A stretch of 64,000 nt of DNA, from NCBI GenBank assembly GCA_913031395.1, contig CAJWDT010000001.1, positions 49,776-113,775 of the forward strand, written 5' to 3'. Below are positions 25,098 to 37,978 of this stretch, in pieces. The stretch is from an uncultured Gammaproteobacteria bacterium. Its GTDB lineage: Bacteria; Pseudomonadota; Gammaproteobacteria; Magnimaribacterales; Magnimaribacteraceae. Numbering within the stretch: position 1 is the stretch's first letter; the number at the start of each line of letters is the position of its first letter. Under the pieces are notes generated by a model. The model worked only from the letters and a program-made list of their open reading frames with translations. It did not search any database and was not told the DNA's origin. The position numbers were made by a program, and so were the translations under genes.

Positions 25098-25481
25098 ATG
25101 GCACTAACTAAAGAAGAAATATTAGACGCGATAGGCGAAATGAGCGTTATAGATATTGTTGATCTTATATCAGCAATGGAAGAAAAATTTGGCGTATCCG
25201 CTGCAGCTCCTGTTGCTGCTGCTGCACCTGCTGCAGCCGGAGATGCTGGTGGCGAGGCAGAAGCTGATGATGCACCTGTAGACATTCATCTAGCTGAAGT
25301 AGGTGATAAGAAAGTCGACGTAATTAAAGCTGTAAGAGCAATTACAGGACTAGGCTTGAAAGACGCTAAAGGATTAGTCGATGAAGCTCCTTCAGTCATC
25401 AAAGAAGGTGTTAACAAAGCAGAAGCTGAAGAGCACGTTAAAGCACTAGAAGATGCAGGCGCTAAAGTAGAGCTTAAATAA
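25098..25481 (+). CDS. rplL: 50S ribosomal protein L7/L12
   Basis: The 127-residue acidic protein has the N-terminal dimerisation helices, an Ala/Pro/Gly hinge (about 34-58) and the C-terminal factor-binding domain ([29 protein letters not shown]). It recruits GTPase factors to the ribosome. A GGAG site lies before the ATG. rpoB follows after 47 bp with no terminator. Confidence 0.98.
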   Translation: MALTKEEILDAIGEMSVIDIVDLISAMEEKFGVSAAAPVAAAAPAAAGDAGGEAEADDAPVDIHLAEVGDKKVDVIKAVRAITGLGLKDAKGLVDEAPSVIKEGVNKAEAEEHVKALEDAGAKVELK

Positions 25482-25528
25482 AAAAATTAAGTTACAAAAA
25501 TAAATTTTAATCAATAAAAGAGGTCTTT

Positions 25529-28500
25529 ATGAGTTTTTCATATACTGAGAAAAAAAGAGTTAGAAGGAGTTTCGAAAAAATCTCCAGCGTAATGGAGCTT
25601 CCAAATTTACTTGCAACTCAAGTTCAGTCGTATGATGCTTTTCTGCAAAGATATGTAGACTCTGATAAAAGATTAAATGCAGGGCTAGAACAGGTCTTGA
25701 ATTCAATCTTCCCTATCGAAAGTCACAATGGTTTTGCAAGGATGGAATACTCAGGGTTTACTCTAGGTGAACCTATTTTTGATGAAAGAGAATGTAAACT
25801 TAAGGGCATAACTTATGAGATTTCCCTTCATATAAATTGTGATCTTTTCTTTATAGATAAAGATTCTGGAAAATTAAAAGAGGGTAAATCTCAAAGTGTC
25901 TATATGGGAACAGTCCCTTTAATGACAGACCATGGTACTTTCATTATCAATGGTACTGAGAGAGTGGTTGTATCCCAGCTTCATAGATCTCCAGGTCTGT
26001 TTTTTGATCATGATAAAGGTAAAGGGCATTCTTCAGGAAAAGTACTTTATGGCGCACGTGTTATACCTTACAGAGGCTCATGGCTTGACTTCGAGTTTGA
26101 TGCTAAAGATTTGGTTTATGTTCGTATAGACAGAAGAAGAAAACTTCTTGCAACAATTTTATTAAAGGCATTAAAACTTACCAATCAAGAGATACTTGAA
26201 AAGTTTTATGAAACCGAAATATATAAGAATAAAAAGAATGATATTTATCAATTGCAAGTTATTCCAAGAAGGTTAATGGGAAGAATTGCACCTGTAGACA
26301 TCAATGCTCAAGGTGAACTGATTGTTAAGCAAGGCGATAGGATTAGCGCTAGACATATCAGAAAAATTGAAAGTGCAAAACTCAAGACATTAGATATCCC
26401 TAAAGAAGCACTTTTTGGGCAAGTTGTTGCAAAAGACATACTAGACAAATCAACTGGTGAAATAATTATTGAAGCCAATACCCTAATTGATGAAGAGACT
26501 CTGCCAGTATTAGATGAACTAAATCTTAATGAAATTGAAACACTCTATATTAACGATATCGAATCTGGCCCTTATATTGCAGACACTCTAAGAGCCGATT
26601 CAACAACGAATGAAATAGAAGCTCTTGTAGAAATATATAGAATGATGAGACCAGGTGAGCCTCCTACAAAAGAAGCTGCAACCACTCTTTTCAATAATTT
26701 ATTCTTCAATGCCGAAAGATATGACTTATCCGCGGTGGGAAGAATGAAATTCAATAAGAGACTAGGTATCGAAGATTTAGAAGGAAGCAGTATTTTAAGT
26801 GACGGCGACATATTGAGCACACTAAAAACGTTAGTTTCAATTAGGAATGGTCAAGGAAATGTTGACGATATAGACCACTTAGGAAATAGAAGAATAAGGT
26901 CAGTTGGTGAGATGGTATCTAATCAATACAGAATAGGCCTCGTTAGGGTAGAAAGAGCAGTAAGAGAAAGACTTGCTACTGCTGAAGCTGACGATCTTGG
27001 ACCTCAAGATCTTATAAATGCTAAGCCAGTCTCTGCTGCTGTCAAAGAATTCTTTGGTTCTAGTCAACTTTCTCAATTTATGGATCAAAATAATCCTCTT
27101 TCTGAAGTAACGCACAAAAGAAGAGTTTCTGCATTAGGGCCGGGTGGTCTTACAAGAGAGAGAGCTGGTTTCGAGGTTAGGGACGTTCACCCAACACATT
27201 ATGGAAGAGTGTGTCCGATTGAGACTCCTGAAGGCCCAAATATTGGTCTTATAAATTCTCTTGCTGCATATGCACGAACAAATGAATATGGCTTTTTGGA
27301 AAGTCCATTTAGAAAAGCTGAAAATGGAAAAGTAACTGATGGCTTTCATTACTTATCAGCCATAGAGGAAGGAGATTTTGTTATTGCTCAGGCGAGTGCA
27401 TTACTCGATTCTAATAATAAATTTACAGAAGAGCTAGTTCCGGTGAGATATAAAAATGAATTTTCATTTATGCCTCCTGAGAGAGTTGATTTTATGGACG
27501 TTTCCCCCCAACAAGCTTTCTCCGTAGCTGCCTCTTTAATACCTTTCCTAGAGCATGATGATGCTAACAGGGCTTTAATGGGCTCTAATATGATGAGACA
27601 AGCAGTTCCAACTCTTCAAGCTGAAAAGCCTTTAGTAGGAACAGGAGTGGAAAGATTGGTTGCTAGAGATTCTGGTTCTTGTGTAACAGCAGCCAGAGGT
27701 GGATCTATCGAAAGTATCGATGCAAGTAGAATTGTTGTAAGAGTAAATGAAAAAGAAATTCAAGCGGGTGATTCAGGTGTAGACATATACAACCTGATTA
27801 AATATACACGCTCTAATCAAAATACATGTATTAATCAAAGACCTATTGTTTCTCTTGGAGACAAGATTAGTAAAAATGACATATTAGCTGATGGACCTTC
27901 TATTGACCTCGGCGAATTATCGCTAGGTCAAAACGTAAGAATTGCCTTCATGCCTTGGCATGGCTACAACTTCGAAGATTCAATTCTAATTTCTGACAAA
28001 CTAGTAAGAGACGATAAATTTACTAGTATCCATATACAAGAATTAACTTGTGTTGCCAGAGATACTAAATTAGGACCGGAAGAGGTTTCTGCTGATATAC
28101 CAAATGTTGGTGATAATGCCTTATCGAAGTTAGATGAATTTGGAATAGTTCATATAGGTGCTGAAGTTAAAGCAGGTGATATCTTGGTAGGTAAAGTTAC
28201 ACCAAAAGGAGAAACTCAGTTAAGTCCAGAAGAAAAACTTCTAAGAGCGATTTTTGGTGAGAAAGCGTCTGACGTTAAAGATAGCTCATTAAGAGTCTCT
28301 TCTGGAGCCGATGGAACTGTCATAGATGTTCATGTTTTCACTAGGGATGGAATAGAAAAAGATGGAAGAGCTGAATCTATCGAAGAATCTCAATTAGCAG
28401 AAATACAAAAAGATATAGATGATGAGTTAAAGATTCTTGAGCAAGCAGCATACTCTAGATTGGAAAATCTTATAGTAGGTAAGAAAGTCGCTTCGGGAAA

Positions 28501-29593
28501 AGGCCTTAAAAAGGGCTCTACTGTTAAGCTATCAGACCTAGAAGAAGTATCTAAAGAAGATTGGTTTAAAATTAGACTTGATAACGAGGCTTCAAATAAA
28601 CAAATAGAAAATATTTCTAAAAGTTTAAAAGAATACAAAGATGATCTTGACATCGCTTTTGGCAAAAGAAAATCAAAAGTCACTGATGGAGATGATCTAG
28701 CTCCAGGAGTACTAAAAATAGTCAAAGTTTATCTGGCTATTAAAAGAAGAATACAGCCAGGTGATAAGCTCGCTGGAAGGCACGGAAATAAAGGTGTTAT
28801 ATCTGTAATTATGCCTGAAGAAGATATGCCATATGACGAGAATGGACAACCTGTTGATATCGTATTGAACCCTCTTGGCGTTCCTTCACGTATGAATGTT
28901 GGACAAGTCCTAGAGACTCACCTAGGTTGGGCAGCAAAAGAGCTTGGTACAAAAATTGGAAATATGATCGACTCTGAAGTAAATACTTCTGAAATTAGAG
29001 GTTTCTTATCTGAGATTTATGAAAAAGATGGATCACAAGACCTCAGTTCGCTTAAGGATAAAGAAGTTTTAGACTTAGCTGAAAATCTTAGGGAAGGTGT
29101 GCCAATGGCAACTCCAGTTTTTGATGGCGCAAAAGAATCTGAAGTAAAATCCATGCTCGAACTTGCCGGATTACCCTCAAGTGGTCAAACCCAATTATTT
29201 GATGGCAGAACTGGAGAAAAATTCGATCGAAAAACTACTCTGGGTTACATGTATATCCTTAAATTAAATCATTTAATTGAAGATAAGATGCATGCCAGAT
29301 CGACAGGAAGTTATAGCTTAGTAACTCAACAACCATTGGGCGGAAAAGCTCAGTTCGGTGGACAAAGGTTTGGTGAAATGGAAGTTTGGGCTCTAGAGGC
29401 TTATGGAGCAGCTCATACTTTACAAGAAATGCTGACAGTGAAGTCTGACGATGTTGCTGGTAGAACCAAGGTCTATAAGAACCTCGTTGACGGTAACTTT
29501 GAAATGGAAACTGGTGTCCCTGAATCATTTAATGTTCTTACAAAAGAAATTAGATCTCTGGGAATTGATATTGATTTAGAACAGATTGACTAG
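25529..29593 (+). CDS. rpoB: RNA polymerase beta subunit
   Basis: The 1354-residue subunit has the full beta layout: lobes, the rifampicin region with [22 protein letters not shown] and [17 protein letters not shown], the [10 protein letters not shown] segment near the C-terminus, and the beta-prime contact tail. The rif-region residues D516 and H526 (E. coli numbering) appear unaltered. It forms the catalytic core with RpoC. It starts with [15 protein letters not shown] and ends 9 bp before rpoC. Confidence 0.99.
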   Translation: MSFSYTEKKRVRRSFEKISSVMELPNLLATQVQSYDAFLQRYVDSDKRLNAGLEQVLNSIFPIESHNGFARMEYSGFTLGEPIFDERECKLKGITYEISLHINCDLFFIDKDSGKLKEGKSQSVYMGTVPLMTDHGTFIINGTERVVVSQLHRSPGLFFDHDKGKGHSSGKVLYGARVIPYRGSWLDFEFDAKDLVYVRIDRRRKLLATILLKALKLTNQEILEKFYETEIYKNKKNDIYQLQVIPRRLMGRIAPVDINAQGELIVKQGDRISARHIRKIESAKLKTLDIPKEALFGQVVAKDILDKSTGEIIIEANTLIDEETLPVLDELNLNEIETLYINDIESGPYIADTLRADSTTNEIEALVEIYRMMRPGEPPTKEAATTLFNNLFFNAERYDLSAVGRMKFNKRLGIEDLEGSSILSDGDILSTLKTLVSIRNGQGNVDDIDHLGNRRIRSVGEMVSNQYRIGLVRVERAVRERLATAEADDLGPQDLINAKPVSAAVKEFFGSSQLSQFMDQNNPLSEVTHKRRVSALGPGGLTRERAGFEVRDVHPTHYGRVCPIETPEGPNIGLINSLAAYARTNEYGFLESPFRKAENGKVTDGFHYLSAIEEGDFVIAQASALLDSNNKFTEELVPVRYKNEFSFMPPERVDFMDVSPQQAFSVAASLIPFLEHDDANRALMGSNMMRQAVPTLQAEKPLVGTGVERLVARDSGSCVTAARGGSIESIDASRIVVRVNEKEIQAGDSGVDIYNLIKYTRSNQNTCINQRPIVSLGDKISKNDILADGPSIDLGELSLGQNVRIAFMPWHGYNFEDSILISDKLVRDDKFTSIHIQELTCVARDTKLGPEEVSADIPNVGDNALSKLDEFGIVHIGAEVKAGDILVGKVTPKGETQLSPEEKLLRAIFGEKASDVKDSSLRVSSGADGTVIDVHVFTRDGIEKDGRAESIEESQLAEIQKDIDDELKILEQAAYSRLENLIVGKKVASGKGLKKGSTVKLSDLEEVSKEDWFKIRLDNEASNKQIENISKSLKEYKDDLDIAFGKRKSKVTDGDDLAPGVLKIVKVYLAIKRRIQPGDKLAGRHGNKGVISVIMPEEDMPYDENGQPVDIVLNPLGVPSRMNVGQVLETHLGWAAKELGTKIGNMIDSEVNTSEIRGFLSEIYEKDGSQDLSSLKDKEVLDLAENLREGVPMATPVFDGAKESEVKSMLELAGLPSSGQTQLFDGRTGEKFDRKTTLGYMYILKLNHLIEDKMHARSTGSYSLVTQQPLGGKAQFGGQRFGEMEVWALEAYGAAHTLQEMLTVKSDDVAGRTKVYKNLVDGNFEMETGVPESFNVLTKEIRSLGIDIDLEQID

Positions 29594-29602
29594 GAGAAAA
29601 AC

Positions 29603-32600
29603 TTGAAAGATTTAGTAGATTTATTAAAAACACAAGGCCACGGAGTTGAATACAACTCTATAAGAGCTGGATTGGCTTCTCCTCAACAGATCAGATCTTG
29701 GTCTTACGGTGAAGTTAAAAAACCCGAAACTATTAATTATAGAACCTTCAAACCTGAAAGAGATGGACTTTTTTGTTCTAAGATTTTTGGTCCGATAAAA
29801 GACTACGAATGTATTTGTGGAAAGTACAAAAGAATGAAACACAGAGGGGTAGTCTGTGAAAAATGTGGCGTAGAGGTTACTTTATCAAAAGTAAGAAGAG
29901 AAAGAATGGGACACATAGAGCTTGCGGCTCCTGTTGCTCATATTTGGTTCTTGAAATCTTTACCCTCAAGGTTAGCGCTTGCTCTTGATTTGACTCTGAA
30001 AGATCTAGAGAGAGTTCTCTATTTCGAATCCTTCATAGTGATGGAGCCTGGCATGACTGATTTAGAAGTAGGTCAGCTTCTAACAGACGAAGAATATTAT
30101 GAAGCTCTGGAGACTTGGGGAGATGAGTTTGAAGCCGGCATGGGTGCTGAATCAATACAAACTCTTCTTAAAGATTTAGATCTTGAAGCTGCAATTAGAG
30201 ATATTCAAGAAGAGATGCCTTTAACTAAATCAGAAGCTAAACTTAAGAAATATGCAAAAAGACTAAAGCTTCTCAAATCTTTCAATGAATCAGGAAACAG
30301 ACCTGAATGGATGGTACTTGAAGTTTTACCGATTCTTCCCCCAGACCTCAGACCGCTTGTACCTCTAGAAGGCGGAAGGTTTGCTACTTCAGATCTTAAT
30401 GATTTATATAGAAGAGTTATAAATAGAAACAATAGACTTAAAAGGCTTCTTGATCTAAATGCACCAGATATTATTACTCGAAATGAAAAGCGTATGCTTC
30501 AAGAATCTGTAGATGCACTTTTAGATAATGGAAGAAGAGGAAGGGCTGTTACAGGCTCTAATAAAAGACCTTTAAAATCTCTTGCTGATATGATCAAAGG
30601 AAAGCAAGGAAGATTTAGACAAAACCTTCTTGGGAAGAGGGTTGATTATTCAGGTCGTTCGGTAATCGTGGTTGGCCCAACATTAAAACTTCACCAATGT
30701 GGACTTCCTAAAAAAATGGCTCTTGAATTATTCAAACCTTTTGTTTTTGGAAGATTACAACAACTAGAATTAGCTAATACAATTAAATTAGCCAAAAGAA
30801 TGGTTGATAGAGAAGAGCCTGAAGTTTGGGATATATTGGACGAGGTCATAAGAGAACATCCTGTTATGTTGAATCGTGCACCAACACTTCATAGATTAGG
30901 TATTCAGGCATTTGAACCTGTGCTGGTTGAAGGTAAAGCAATTCAATTACATCCGTTGGTTTGTAAGGCATACAATGCAGATTTTGATGGCGATCAAATG
31001 GCAGTTCACGTTCCTTTAACTCTCGAAGCTCAGCTCGAGTGCAGGGCTTTAATGATGGCAACAAATAATATTCTTTCTCCTTCAAATGGAAAGCCAATTA
31101 TTGATCCTTCTCAAGATGTTGTTCTTGGACTTTATTATGCATCAAGAGAAAAAGTTAATGATTTAGGTGAAGGAAGAATTATGTCATCACCTGATGAAGT
31201 CAACAGAGCTTACTATTCTGGAACTGTAGGACTTCAAGCCAAAATTAAAGTCAGACTAAAGCCAAATAAGCTAGATGATGAACCTACTCAAATTGTAGAT
31301 ACAACTACTGGTAGAGCTCTTTTATACGAACTCCTTCCTGAAGGAATGTCTTTTGATTTAGTTAATAAGACTTTAGATAGTAAGCAAATTTCTGCTCTTA
31401 TTGACATGTGTTACAGAAAAGCTGGATTGAAAAGAACAGTTATTTTTGCTGACCAACTCATGTATATGGGTTATGAATTCTCTACAAAGTCAGGATCATC
31501 AATTGGTATAGATGACTTTGTCATACCAGATGATAAACAACGAATAGTAAGTGAAGCGGAAAAAGAAGTTAAAGATATCGAGTCTCAATTTGCTTCTGGA
31601 CTAGTAACTAAAGGAGAAAAATATAATAAAGCTATCGATATATGGACAAGAGCAAATGAAATGATTGCTAAATCCATGATGGATAATATTTCTCAAGAAG
31701 AAGTGGAAACTGCTGATGGTTCAAAAGTTCTCTCTGATTCATTCAATTCTGTATTTATGTATGCTGATTCAGGATCAAGAGGATCACCAGCTCAGATTAG
31801 GCAGTTAGCGGGTATGAGAGGTCTTCTGGCTAAACCTGATGGTTCAATTATAGAAACACCAGTTACATCAAACTTTAGAGAAGGCCTGACAGCACAGGAA
31901 TATTTCATCTCCACTCACGGAGCAAGAAAAGGACTAGCTGATACTGCTCTAAAAACAGCTAATTCAGGGTATCTCACCAGAAGACTAGTAGATGTTGCTC
32001 AAGATATGGTTGTTAGTGAAGAGGACTGCGGTACTACTAATGGAATTCTAATGAGACCTATTATTGATGGTGGTCAAGTACTTGTTCCTCTCGGTGATAG
32101 AGTTTTAGGTAGAACAGTCGCTACTGATGTAATGTCTTTAGATGGTAAAGAGGTCTTGCTCAAAAATGGAACTCTTATTGACGAAGATATCGTCGATTCT
32201 TTAGATGATAAAAATATTTATGAGATCAACGTTAGATCAGCAATTCATTGCAATACAATTCATGGAATATGCGCTAAGTGCTATGGTAGAGATCTTGGAA
32301 GAGGACATAAAGTTGATATAGGTGAATCAGTAGGGATTGTCGCAGCACAATCTATTGGTGAGCCTGGTACTCAGTTAACCATGAGAACTTTCCACATAGG
32401 TGGCGCTGCTTCTGGTACTTCTGCTGAAGATAATATAGAAACGAACCTTCCCGGAAAGGTTGTATACAATACTCGTACAGTTAAGAAAAAAGATGGTACT
32501 TTCATATCGCTTGCCCAATCTTCTGAAATCAATGTAATTGATGAGAGGGGACAGGTTGTAGAAAGTCATAAAGTGCCATATGGAACTGTTCTCAATTTTC

Positions 32601-33766
32601 CTACAGACTCGAAAGTAGAGTCAGGTGATATTCTTGCTAAATGGGACCCATTAACTAGACCGGTTATAGCTGAAGTTGCAGGAAAGGCTAAGTTTGTTGA
32701 CATTGAAGATGGAATTACTGCAAGAGTAAAACAAGATGAGATGACTGGTTTAAGTAACATTGAAATTATAGATGTTACTGAAAGACCCAAAGGCGAAGCA
32801 CAGGAGAAAAAACCTTCTATTCATATTGTTGACGGAAGAGGTAAAGAAAAAACTTTGCCTGATTCTGAAGCTCCAGCAATATATTCGCTGCCAGGAAATG
32901 CTTTTGTTCAATTGACTGATGGTCAAGATATAGAGGTTGGAGGAGTCATAGCTAGGATTTCACAAGCTTCAACAAAAACGAAAGATATTACTGGTGGTCT
33001 TCCTAGAGTGGCGGATTTATTTGAGGCAAGAAAGCCTAAAGAGCCAGCTATTTTAGCTCAAGCTTCGGGAATTGTGTCTTGGGGCAAACCTACAAAAGGT
33101 AAAGAAAGATTAATTATTACTGATGAAGAAGGTATTGAGTTAGCTACTTTGATTCCTAAGACAAGACATATCAATGTTTTTGAAGGAGAAAGAGTTGAAA
33201 GAGGAGATATAGTTTCTGATGGAGCAATGAGTCCTCATGATATCTTGGCATTAAGAGGTCTAGAGGAATTGACTGATTATATCGTTGATGGTATTCAAGA
33301 AGTATACAGACTTCAAGGTGTTAGCATCAATGACAAACATATAGAAGTAATTCTTAATCAGATGCTCCGCAAAGTAGTGATAACAGAGCCTGGCGATTCT
33401 GATTTTATTCAAGGAGAACAAGCAGAGTACTCTAGAGTTAAAGAAGCAAATCTTGCTCTTAGAGAAGATAAAAAAGCTGAAATACAATTTGAAAGAATAC
33501 TTCTAGGTATTACCAAAGCTTCTCTTGCTACTGAATCCTTTATATCAGCTGCTTCTTTCCAAGAGACGACAAGAGTCTTAACAGAAGCTGCAACTACAGG
33601 AAGAATTGATCATCTACGAGGATTAAAAGAAAATGTCGTTGTAGGAAGATTAATACCTGCAGGTTCTGGTTTAGCAAAACTTACCTCTGAAGTTGAAAAT
33701 GTAGAAGAAGAGTTTGAAATAGATCTAGAAAAAGCTCTGAGTGAGGCATTGAATGAAGCAGAGTAA
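29603..33766 (+). CDS. rpoC: RNA polymerase beta-prime subunit
   Basis: The 1387-residue subunit carries the N-terminal zinc cysteines (CICGK...CEKCG), the metal-binding NADFDGDQ (458-465), the bridge-helix and trigger-loop region ([24 protein letters not shown]), and the second Cys cluster ([16 protein letters not shown]). The start is TTG at 29603 with AGGAG upstream; this aligns with the E. coli KDLLKFLK N-terminus. It is co-transcribed with rpoB. Confidence 0.99.
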   Translation: MKDLVDLLKTQGHGVEYNSIRAGLASPQQIRSWSYGEVKKPETINYRTFKPERDGLFCSKIFGPIKDYECICGKYKRMKHRGVVCEKCGVEVTLSKVRRERMGHIELAAPVAHIWFLKSLPSRLALALDLTLKDLERVLYFESFIVMEPGMTDLEVGQLLTDEEYYEALETWGDEFEAGMGAESIQTLLKDLDLEAAIRDIQEEMPLTKSEAKLKKYAKRLKLLKSFNESGNRPEWMVLEVLPILPPDLRPLVPLEGGRFATSDLNDLYRRVINRNNRLKRLLDLNAPDIITRNEKRMLQESVDALLDNGRRGRAVTGSNKRPLKSLADMIKGKQGRFRQNLLGKRVDYSGRSVIVVGPTLKLHQCGLPKKMALELFKPFVFGRLQQLELANTIKLAKRMVDREEPEVWDILDEVIREHPVMLNRAPTLHRLGIQAFEPVLVEGKAIQLHPLVCKAYNADFDGDQMAVHVPLTLEAQLECRALMMATNNILSPSNGKPIIDPSQDVVLGLYYASREKVNDLGEGRIMSSPDEVNRAYYSGTVGLQAKIKVRLKPNKLDDEPTQIVDTTTGRALLYELLPEGMSFDLVNKTLDSKQISALIDMCYRKAGLKRTVIFADQLMYMGYEFSTKSGSSIGIDDFVIPDDKQRIVSEAEKEVKDIESQFASGLVTKGEKYNKAIDIWTRANEMIAKSMMDNISQEEVETADGSKVLSDSFNSVFMYADSGSRGSPAQIRQLAGMRGLLAKPDGSIIETPVTSNFREGLTAQEYFISTHGARKGLADTALKTANSGYLTRRLVDVAQDMVVSEEDCGTTNGILMRPIIDGGQVLVPLGDRVLGRTVATDVMSLDGKEVLLKNGTLIDEDIVDSLDDKNIYEINVRSAIHCNTIHGICAKCYGRDLGRGHKVDIGESVGIVAAQSIGEPGTQLTMRTFHIGGAASGTSAEDNIETNLPGKVVYNTRTVKKKDGTFISLAQSSEINVIDERGQVVESHKVPYGTVLNFPTDSKVESGDILAKWDPLTRPVIAEVAGKAKFVDIEDGITARVKQDEMTGLSNIEIIDVTERPKGEAQEKKPSIHIVDGRGKEKTLPDSEAPAIYSLPGNAFVQLTDGQDIEVGGVIARISQASTKTKDITGGLPRVADLFEARKPKEPAILAQASGIVSWGKPTKGKERLIITDEEGIELATLIPKTRHINVFEGERVERGDIVSDGAMSPHDILALRGLEELTDYIVDGIQEVYRLQGVSINDKHIEVILNQMLRKVVITEPGDSDFIQGEQAEYSRVKEANLALREDKKAEIQFERILLGITKASLATESFISAASFQETTRVLTEAATTGRIDHLRGLKENVVVGRLIPAGSGLAKLTSEVENVEEEFEIDLEKALSEALNEAE

Positions 33767-33770
33767 TACG

Positions 33771-33799
33771 TTGACGTGGAACATACGTCTCATTACAAT
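33771..33799 (+). promoter_or_regulatory. Promoter of rpsL-rpsG-fusA
   Basis: TTGACG (33771-33776), 17 bp, TACAAT (33794-33799), then TCGCGACC before the likely start about 33807, only 17 bp before rpsL. It starts within five bases of the rpoC stop. The discriminator is GC-rich. Confidence 0.72.
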
Positions 33800-33823
33800 T
33801 CGCGACCTTTATAAGAAATAAAT

Positions 33824-34195
33824 ATGGCAACAGTTAATCAATTAGTAAGAAAACCTAGAAAGAGAAGAATCTCAAAAACGGACGTTCCTGCCCTTAAAGG
33901 GTCCCCTCAAAGAAGAGGCGTCTGTACAAGAGTTTATACAACTACCCCTAAAAAACCTAACTCAGCACTAAGAAAAGTTTGCAAGGTTAGATTAACTTCA
34001 GGATTTGAGGTTATTTCCTATATTGGAGGTGAGGGACATAATCTTCAAGAACACTCTGTTGTTCTTATAAGGGGTGGAAGGGTTAAAGATCTTCCTGGTG
34101 TCCGATATCACACAGTCAGAGGAACTTTAGATACTGCTGGAGTGGATGATAGAAAACAACGTCGTTCTAAATATGGCGCAAAGAAACCTAAATAA
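33824..34195 (+). CDS. rpsL: 30S ribosomal protein S12
   Basis: The 123-residue protein has [13 protein letters not shown] (streptomycin-region lysines K43/K44 unchanged) and [17 protein letters not shown]12 checks decoding at the A site. Sequence suggests a streptomycin-sensitive form. rpsG starts 2 bp later. Confidence 0.98.
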   Translation: MATVNQLVRKPRKRRISKTDVPALKGSPQRRGVCTRVYTTTPKKPNSALRKVCKVRLTSGFEVISYIGGEGHNLQEHSVVLIRGGRVKDLPGVRYHTVRGTLDTAGVDDRKQRRSKYGAKKPK

Positions 34196-34197
34196 AT

Positions 34198-34668
34198 ATG
34201 TCTAGAAGAAAAGCAGCCCCGAAAAGAAAAATTTTACCTGATCCAAAGTTTGGTAACTTGAAAGTAGCCAAATTTATGAATCAAATTATGACCGATGGAA
34301 AGAAGTCAGTAGCAGAAAAAATTATATATGGCGCATTTGACGAAATATCCAAAAAGTCAGATAAAGAACCTATCGAAGTTTTCGAAAAAGCATTGGATGA
34401 AGTTGGGCCAATGGTAGAAGTAAAAGCCAGAAGAGTAGGTGGAGCAACATACCAAATACCAATGGAAGTAAGACCAGCAAGAAGAAGTGCTCTAGCAATG
34501 CGTTGGATTGCAACTTATTCAAGATCTAGATCTGAAAAAAATATGACACTAAGATTAGCAAATGAGCTATTGGATGCATGTGAAGGAAGGGGCGAGGCCG
34601 TTAAGAAAAAAGAAGATACTCACAGAATGGCAGAAGCGAATAGAGCTTTTTCTCATTTCAGATTTTAA
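34198..34668 (+). CDS. rpsG: 30S ribosomal protein S7
   Basis: The 156-residue protein starts [19 protein letters not shown] and contains [21 protein letters not shown], the S7 signature. It organises the 3' major domain of 16S rRNA and in E. coli represses the str operon. It lies between rpsL (2 bp) and fusA (22 bp). Confidence 0.98.
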   Translation: MSRRKAAPKRKILPDPKFGNLKVAKFMNQIMTDGKKSVAEKIIYGAFDEISKKSDKEPIEVFEKALDEVGPMVEVKARRVGGATYQIPMEVRPARRSALAMRWIATYSRSRSEKNMTLRLANELLDACEGRGEAVKKKEDTHRMAEANRAFSHFRF

Positions 34669-34690
34669 TTACTAAATTTAAAAAAAAATT

Positions 34691-36799
34691 ATGGCCAGAA
34701 CTACACCGTTAGAACTGTATAGAAATATTGGTATTTGTGCTCACGTAGATGCAGGTAAGACTACTACAACTGAAAGAGTACTCTTTTATACTGGTATATC
34801 TCACAAAATTGGAGAAGTTCATGATGGAGCAGCTGTCATGGATTGGATGGAACAGGAACAAGAGAGAGGTATAACGATTACCTCTGCTGCAACAACATGT
34901 TTTTGGGAAGGAACAGCAAAGCAATATAAGCAACATAGATTCAATATAATTGATACTCCTGGTCACGTAGATTTTACTATCGAAGTTGAACGTTCTCTTA
35001 GAGTTCTCGATGGTGCAGTAGTAGTATTTTGCGGTAGCTCCGGAGTAGAACCTCAATCTGAAACTGTTTGGAGACAAGCAAATAGGTATGAAGTTCCAAG
35101 AATTGCATTCATTAATAAAATGGACAGAGCGGGAGCAGACTTTTTGAAAGTGGTCGATCAAATGAAAACAAGATTGGGTGCTAGTCCTGTCCCAATTCAG
35201 CTCGCTATCGGTGCCGAGGATGAATTTAAAGGACTGATAGATTTAGTAAAGATGAAAGCCATTTATTGGAATGGTGATGACATGGGTACTACCTTTACTG
35301 AGGAAGATATACCCGAAGATCTTAAAGGCCTTGCAGACGAATGGCGTGAAAAAATGGTTGAGTCAGCCGCTGAAGCCAACGAAGAATTAATGGATAAATA
35401 TCTAGAAGAAGGTGATTTATCAGAAGATGACATAAAAATTGGTATTAGAGAAAGAACATTAAGTAGTGAGATAGTCCCTTGCCTTTGTGGATCTGCATTT
35501 AAAAACAAAGGCGTACAAACCATGTTGGATGCTGTAGTTGATTTTTTACCTGCTCCTAATGAAGTCAAACCTGTAACAGGAATTCTAGATAATGATGAAG
35601 AAGGAAGCAGATCATCCGATGATGAAGAGCCCTTTTCAGGAATTGCATTCAAAATAGCCACTGATCCTTTTGTAGGTTCACTTACTTTTGTAAGAGTATA
35701 TTCTGGTGTTTTAAGTACTGGAGATTCAGTTTTTCTACCCATAAAAGGTAAAAAAGAAAGAATTGGACGTATGCTTCAAATGCATTCAAACAAACGAGAT
35801 GAGATATCGGAAGCCAGGGCTGGAGACATTTGTGCAGTAATCGGTCTCAAAGAAGCCATTACTGGAGAAACTCTTTGCGACGAAAAGAATAAAATAACTC
35901 TAGAATCTATGAACTTCCCAGAACCAGTGATTTCAGTTGCTGTAGAACCAAAGACTAAAGAGGATCAAGAAAAAATGGGAGTTGCTTTAGGTAGACTTGC
36001 TCAAGAAGATCCATCCTTCAGATTAAGAACAGACGAAGAGTCAGGTCAAACAATAATGTCAGGTATGGGAGAGCTCCACTTAGATGTCTTGGTCGATAGA
36101 ATGCGTAGAGAATTTGGTGTTGAAGCAAATGTAGGTAAACCTCAAGTTGCGTATAGAGAATCTATAAGAAAATATATCGAAGAAGAGGCTAAATTTGTTC
36201 GTCAATCCGGTGGTAGAGGTCAATATGGCCACGTCTATATAAAAATGGAACCTCTAGATGAACCTGATGAAGAAAAAGATCAAAATTATCAATTTGTTAA
36301 CGAGATAGTAGGTGGTGCAATACCTCGTGAATTTATTGGAGCAGTAGATAAAGGCTGCAGAGAACAAATGGAAGCTGGAGTGATTGCAGGATATCCTCTA
36401 GTCAAAGTTAAAGTAACACTATATGACGGTTCATATCATGATGTTGACTCTAGTGAAGTAGCCTTTAAGGTCGCAGGGTCAATGGCATTCAAAGGTGGAG
36501 CTCAAAAAGCTGATCCTGTTTTATTGGAGCCTATAATGAGTATCGAAATAGTTACACCAGAAGAATATATGGGTGACGTGGTGGGCGATTTGAGCAGAAG
36601 AAGGGGTGTTGTCCATGGAATGGAAGACGGACCTTCTGGAAAAATAGTTTCTGGGGAAGTCCCATTAGCTGAAATGTTTGGTTATGCAACAGATATAAGG
36701 TCTGCTTCTCAAGGTAGGGCAACTTTTACAATGGAACCTTTGAAATATTCAGAAGTTCCTTCAAATGTTGCTGAAGCCATAATAAGTAAAAACGATTAG
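34691..36799 (+). CDS. fusA: Elongation factor G
   Basis: The 702-residue GTPase has AHVDAGKT (17-24), [18 protein letters not shown], and domain IV with GGRGQYGHV. It drives ribosome translocation and, with RRF, recycling. In E. coli tufA follows fusA; here a weak terminator and a new promoter follow instead. Confidence 0.99.
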   Translation: MARTTPLELYRNIGICAHVDAGKTTTTERVLFYTGISHKIGEVHDGAAVMDWMEQEQERGITITSAATTCFWEGTAKQYKQHRFNIIDTPGHVDFTIEVERSLRVLDGAVVVFCGSSGVEPQSETVWRQANRYEVPRIAFINKMDRAGADFLKVVDQMKTRLGASPVPIQLAIGAEDEFKGLIDLVKMKAIYWNGDDMGTTFTEEDIPEDLKGLADEWREKMVESAAEANEELMDKYLEEGDLSEDDIKIGIRERTLSSEIVPCLCGSAFKNKGVQTMLDAVVDFLPAPNEVKPVTGILDNDEEGSRSSDDEEPFSGIAFKIATDPFVGSLTFVRVYSGVLSTGDSVFLPIKGKKERIGRMLQMHSNKRDEISEARAGDICAVIGLKEAITGETLCDEKNKITLESMNFPEPVISVAVEPKTKEDQEKMGVALGRLAQEDPSFRLRTDEESGQTIMSGMGELHLDVLVDRMRREFGVEANVGKPQVAYRESIRKYIEEEAKFVRQSGGRGQYGHVYIKMEPLDEPDEEKDQNYQFVNEIVGGAIPREFIGAVDKGCREQMEAGVIAGYPLVKVKVTLYDGSYHDVDSSEVAFKVAGSMAFKGGAQKADPVLLEPIMSIEIVTPEEYMGDVVGDLSRRRGVVHGMEDGPSGKIVSGEVPLAEMFGYATDIRSASQGRATFTMEPLKYSEVPSNVAEAIISKND

Positions 36800-36821
36800 T
36801 TATTTTAGTTAGTAATATAGT

Positions 36822-36849
36822 AAAAACCGCTTTTTATATAGGTTTTTTC
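36822..36849 (+). terminator. Weak terminator after fusA
   Basis: AAAAACC (36822-36828) pairs with GGTTTTT (36841-36847), a 7-bp AT-rich stem with a 12-base loop and a T-rich tail continuing to 36858. The low GC makes read-through into the S10 operon possible. Confidence 0.5.
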
Positions 36850-36860
36850 TATCTTTTTAG

Positions 36861-36889
36861 TTGACACATTAAGGTCACAAAACTAGAAT
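36861..36889 (+). promoter_or_regulatory. Promoter of the S10 operon
   Basis: TTGACA (36861-36866), 17 bp, TAGAAT (36884-36889), then CACCGCTCG. It is the best promoter match in this window. The transcript should start about 36897, leaving a leader of about 120 bases before rpsJ. Confidence 0.8.
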
Positions 36890-36896
36890 CACCGCT

Positions 36897-37019
36897 CGTT
36901 TTGTTGGAGGGGCCTCTATCTCGGTAAGAACTGAGAAAAAGGCAAATTAATTAATTAACCAACCTACACTGTAGGGGGGTGTTTTTACGCTCTGTATTTA
37001 TGAGCCTAAAAGGAAGAAT
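36897..37019 (+). promoter_or_regulatory. S10 operon leader RNA with hairpins and a possible attenuator
   Basis: Three stem-loops can be drawn. The largest pairs GCCT (36912-36915) with AGGC (36940-36943) and CTCGGT (36920-36925) with ACTGAG (36930-36935) around an AAGA loop. The next is CCTAC/GTAGG (36963-36975) followed by GGGG, TG and a T-run (36982-36986), the layout of an attenuator. The last is GCTC/GAGC (36989-37005) just before the AGGAAG ribosome-binding site. In E. coli the S10 leader binds L4 to attenuate transcription and block translation. Equivalent control here is an inference. Confidence 0.6.
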
Positions 37020-37340
37020 ATGCAAAATCAAAGCATCAGAATAAGACTTAAGGCTTTTGACCATAAGTTAATAGATCGCTCTGCTAAAGAGATAGTGGAG
37101 ACGGTTAAACGTACTGGAGCTAAGGTCAAGGGTCCTATTCCAATGCCTGTAAAAAAACATAAGACAACTATATTAATTTCTCCTCACAAAGATAAAGATG
37201 CAAGGGATCAGTACGAAATAAGAACTCACAAAAGAACCTTAGATATTCTTGAGCCTTCAGAGAAAACTTTAGATGCCCTAACAAAACTAGAGCTTTCTGC
37301 AGGAGTAGTAGTTCAAATTAGCTTAGACGAGAATAAATAA
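37020..37340 (+). CDS. rpsJ: 30S ribosomal protein S10
   Basis: The 106-residue protein has [29 protein letters not shown] start and [34 protein letters not shown] loop; it binds NusB/NusG as NusE as well as the 30S head. It begins the S10 operon and is followed 1 bp later by rplC. Confidence 0.98.
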   Translation: MQNQSIRIRLKAFDHKLIDRSAKEIVETVKRTGAKVKGPIPMPVKKHKTTILISPHKDKDARDQYEIRTHKRTLDILEPSEKTLDALTKLELSAGVVVQISLDENK

Positions 37341-37341
37341 G

Positions 37342-37977
37342 ATGACCATAGGATTAATAGGTACAAAACAAGGAATGACAAGGCTTTTTACGCCTGAAGG
37401 TGATTCTTTTGCTGTAAGTGTAGTGAGTGTAAGTCCAAACACCATAACTCAAATCAAATCTAAAGAACTCGATGGTTATTCCTCAATTCAAGTAACAACA
37501 GGTCAAAAGAAAGAAAAACATCTTTCTAAACCTTTGGCGGGTCACTATAAAAAAAGTTCAATCAGTCCTGGAAATGGATTGTGGGAATTTAAGGTAGAAT
37601 CAGAAGATTTAGAAAATTTGGAAGTTGGAAGTCAACTTGATATTGATATTTTTGAAGAAGGTCAAAAAATCGATGTTCAAGGAAAGTCTAAAGGTAAAGG
37701 ATTTGCAGGTACTGTCAAAAGATGGAATTTTAAGATGCAAGATGCCACTCACGGAAACTCTATATCTCACAGAGCTCCTGGATCAATCGGTCAATGCCAA
37801 ACTCCTGGAAAAGTATGGAAGGGAAAAAAAATGTCAGGTCACATGGGCGATGAAAAGAAAACTATCCAAAATCTTAAAATTGCTTCAATAGATTCTGATA
37901 ACAACTTACTACTCATTAAAGGAGCTATTCCTGGACCTACAGGCTCGAATGTAGTTCTTAAACCAGCTGTTAAATAA
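37342..37977 (+). CDS. rplC: 50S ribosomal protein L3
   Basis: The 211-residue protein has [13 protein letters not shown] at the start and the [20 protein letters not shown] loop that reaches the peptidyl-transferase centre, including the Gln methylated by PrmB in E. coli. Early assembly protein of the 50S subunit. Confidence 0.98.
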   Translation: MTIGLIGTKQGMTRLFTPEGDSFAVSVVSVSPNTITQIKSKELDGYSSIQVTTGQKKEKHLSKPLAGHYKKSSISPGNGLWEFKVESEDLENLEVGSQLDIDIFEEGQKIDVQGKSKGKGFAGTVKRWNFKMQDATHGNSISHRAPGSIGQCQTPGKVWKGKKMSGHMGDEKKTIQNLKIASIDSDNNLLLIKGAIPGPTGSNVVLKPAVK

Positions 37978-37978
37978 T

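Noticed and set aside
37625..37891. 88-codon frame within rplC
   Set aside because: Shifted-frame shadow of a conserved ribosomal gene with no supporting signal.
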